From an uncultured Planctomyces sp. (GTDB taxonomy: Bacteria; Planctomycetota; Planctomycetia; Planctomycetales; Planctomycetaceae), in contig CALGTK010000084.1 of assembly GCA_937904325.1 (NCBI GenBank), positions 1 through 46,010 of the forward strand: a stretch of 46,010 bases of DNA. The letters are read 5' to 3'. The translations under genes and the position numbers were made by a program. Positions 44,852 to 46,010 of the stretch are shown here, piece after piece. The notes under the pieces are model-generated. The model worked only from the letters and a program-made list of their open reading frames with translations, ran no database searches and had not been told where the DNA came from. Position 1 is the first letter of the stretch. Each line of letters opens with the position of its first letter.

Positions 44852-46010
44852 ATGGACGCTGACTTTCAACGACTGGTTGAATCTGACGATATCAATGTTC
44901 TGGCCGTCGAAACCGTTGGCGACGGCCCCTCGGGATCGCTGCCGCTAACCGATAAGCTGTTGCGGGAAGCACCGAGCGGCGACTTGTTTGGTCTGACACA
45001 AAGCGCCGGAATGGGCTGGGATCCTCAGCAGCTTCTGTGGGACCAGGTTCTCATCCTGAGCACGATGGGCGGCATCCGCGGAGAAGACGGAAAGCCGATC
45101 GCGCTGGGTTATCACACCGGCCATTGGGAAGTGGGCCTGTTGATGCAGGCCGCGGCCGCAGAACTCGTTCAACACGAACGGTTGCCCTTCGCCGCTTATT
45201 GCAGCGATCCTTGCGACGGGCGTTCTCAAGGCACGACGGCGATGATGGACAGTCTTGCCTACCGCAACGACGCCGCCATCGTCATGAAACGTCTGATTCG
45301 ATCTTTGCCCCTGCGAACTGGAGTGCTCGGCGTCGCGACCTGCGACAAGGGACTGCCGGCGACGATGCTCGCTCTGGCCAGCCAGCATGACCTGCCATGC
45401 GTCGTAATCCCTGGCGGAGTCACTCTGCCAGCAAAACGAGCAGAAGACGCCGGCAAGGTTCAGTCAATCGGAGCAAGATTCGCGCATCAGGAAATCTCGC
45501 TTGAGTACGCAGCCGAACAAGGGTGTCGTGCCTGCGGAAGCGCTGGTGGTGGCTGTCAGTTTCTCGGCACAGCGGCAACAGCGCAGGTCGTCGCCGAAGC
45601 TCTTGGCATGAGCCTGCCACACAGCGCTCTGGCCCCGTCCGGACAACCAATCTGGCTGGATATCGCAACTCGATCAGCCCGAGCCGTCGTCGAATTGCAA
45701 AAGCAGAAGCTCACAATGCGCGACATCCTGACAGCAGACTCCATCCACAACGCGATGGTTCTGCACGCTGCGTGTGGTGGTTCTACCAATCTACTTCTGC
45801 ACATTCCGGCGACGGCGTTTGCAGGCGGCCTGGAACGACCAACTGTCGACGACTGGAGCCGCATCAATCGACAGGTTCCTCGATTAGTCGACGTGCTGCC
45901 TAACGGTCCCGTCGGGCATCCCACCGTACAGATGTTTCTGGCTGGCGGTGTACCAGAAGTCATGCTCCATCTTCGAACGCTTGGCCTGTTGAAACTCGAC
46001 GCACTGACCG
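44852..46010 (+). CDS. yjhG: YjhG-type sugar-acid (D-xylonate) dehydratase, 3' end beyond window
   Basis: This dehydratase of the IlvD/Edd superfamily is open to the last base, giving 386 residues. Features are [10 protein letters not shown] and PSGDLFG near the N-terminus, C121 in DPCDG, C164 in ATCDKG and C235 in GGGCQFLGT, the three Fe-S cluster ligands. [34 protein letters not shown] and [13 protein letters not shown] follow. The wording matches the YjhG/YagF branch rather than IlvD or Edd. It would turn D-xylonate or a related aldonate into a 2-keto-3-deoxy acid. The start is ATG 44852, after AAGGAG at 44840-44845. It suits the upstream PQQ sugar dehydrogenase, which would supply aldonate. 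Confidence 0.93.
   Translation, partial: MDADFQRLVESDDINVLAVETVGDGPSGSLPLTDKLLREAPSGDLFGLTQSAGMGWDPQQLLWDQVLILSTMGGIRGEDGKPIALGYHTGHWEVGLLMQAAAAELVQHERLPFAAYCSDPCDGRSQGTTAMMDSLAYRNDAAIVMKRLIRSLPLRTGVLGVATCDKGLPATMLALASQHDLPCVVIPGGVTLPAKRAEDAGKVQSIGARFAHQEISLEYAAEQGCRACGSAGGGCQFLGTAATAQVVAEALGMSLPHSALAPSGQPIWLDIATRSARAVVELQKQKLTMRDILTADSIHNAMVLHAACGGSTNLLLHIPATAFAGGLERPTVDDWSRINRQVPRLVDVLPNGPVGHPTVQMFLAGGVPEVMLHLRTLGLLKLDALT

Overview
The window reads as a chromosomal segment of a planctomycete (Planctomycetia, order Planctomycetales; genus not determinable by reading). The signature families are a DUF1587/DUF1592/DUF1588/DUF1585 cytochrome-domain protein next to a DUF1552 protein, a DUF1559 pilin-like H-x9-DG protein next to a small lipoprotein, a planctomycete-style serine/threonine kinase N-terminus, a DUF2617 protein, a sulfatase, a DUF3604 protein and a class II (B12-dependent) ribonucleotide reductase. 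Base composition and codon use look even throughout. I see no integrase, transposase, CRISPR array, rRNA or tRNA.

Layout. 1-1282 (-) is a truncated six-helix membrane HAMP/class III nucleotide cyclase. Divergent from it, 1453-7273 (+) is a four-gene cassette: M81 (MlrC-like) metalloprotein, Gfo/Idh/MocA oxidoreductase, nucleoside-permease-type MFS transporter and DUF3604 protein. It looks like an uptake and breakdown pathway for an unidentified small molecule. 7334-8421 (-) holds a Lon-substrate-binding-domain protein and a DUF309 protein, and 8570-9322 (+) is endonuclease III. 9340-14146 (-) is the DUF1592/DUF1552 pair. 14728-15270 (+) is DUF2617. 15685-16070 (+) is a pair of very small, translationally coupled genes closed by a hairpin terminator. 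16640-20259 (+) is nrdJ with a promoter-like sequence, a spaced pair of NrdR-box-like sites, a leader of about 500 nt and a strong terminator.

20868-21379 is a broken kinase gene. 21376-23205 carries a ClpP-fold protein (+) and a convergent, overlapping ATP-grasp protein (-). 23530-24870 (+) is a polytopic membrane protein. 24889-28649 (-) holds the lipoprotein and DUF1559 pair, an orphan CbiO/EcfA-type ABC ATPase and a fatty-acid desaturase with its own terminator. 29242-31890 (+) is an MMPL/RND transporter and 31926-33131 (-) an MFS transporter. 33364-34931 (+) is an SGNH-like protein lacking the nucleophile serine plus a DUF1990 protein. 34932-37788 (-) is GTP-dependent PEP carboxykinase followed by an exported M28 peptidase. 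38064-42269 (+) holds a sulfatase, an M20 peptidase and a D-2-hydroxyacid dehydrogenase. 42417-46010 (+) holds a PQQ-type sugar dehydrogenase, a SRPBCC protein, a small membrane protein and a YjhG-type sugar-acid dehydratase that runs off the window.

The right-hand part suggests oxidative use of sugars: a periplasmic dehydrogenase would make aldonates and a YjhG-type enzyme would dehydrate them, with the sulfatase and PEPCK fitting a polysaccharide-degrading lifestyle. The best candidates for new biology are the 1453-7273 cassette, the coupled micro-genes at 15685-16070, the nrdJ control region, the ClpP-like/ATP-grasp pair, the DUF1592/DUF1552 pair, and small intergenic elements with terminal inverted repeats at 39531-39604 and 43639-43724. 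All family calls come from motif reading by eye; no search was run.
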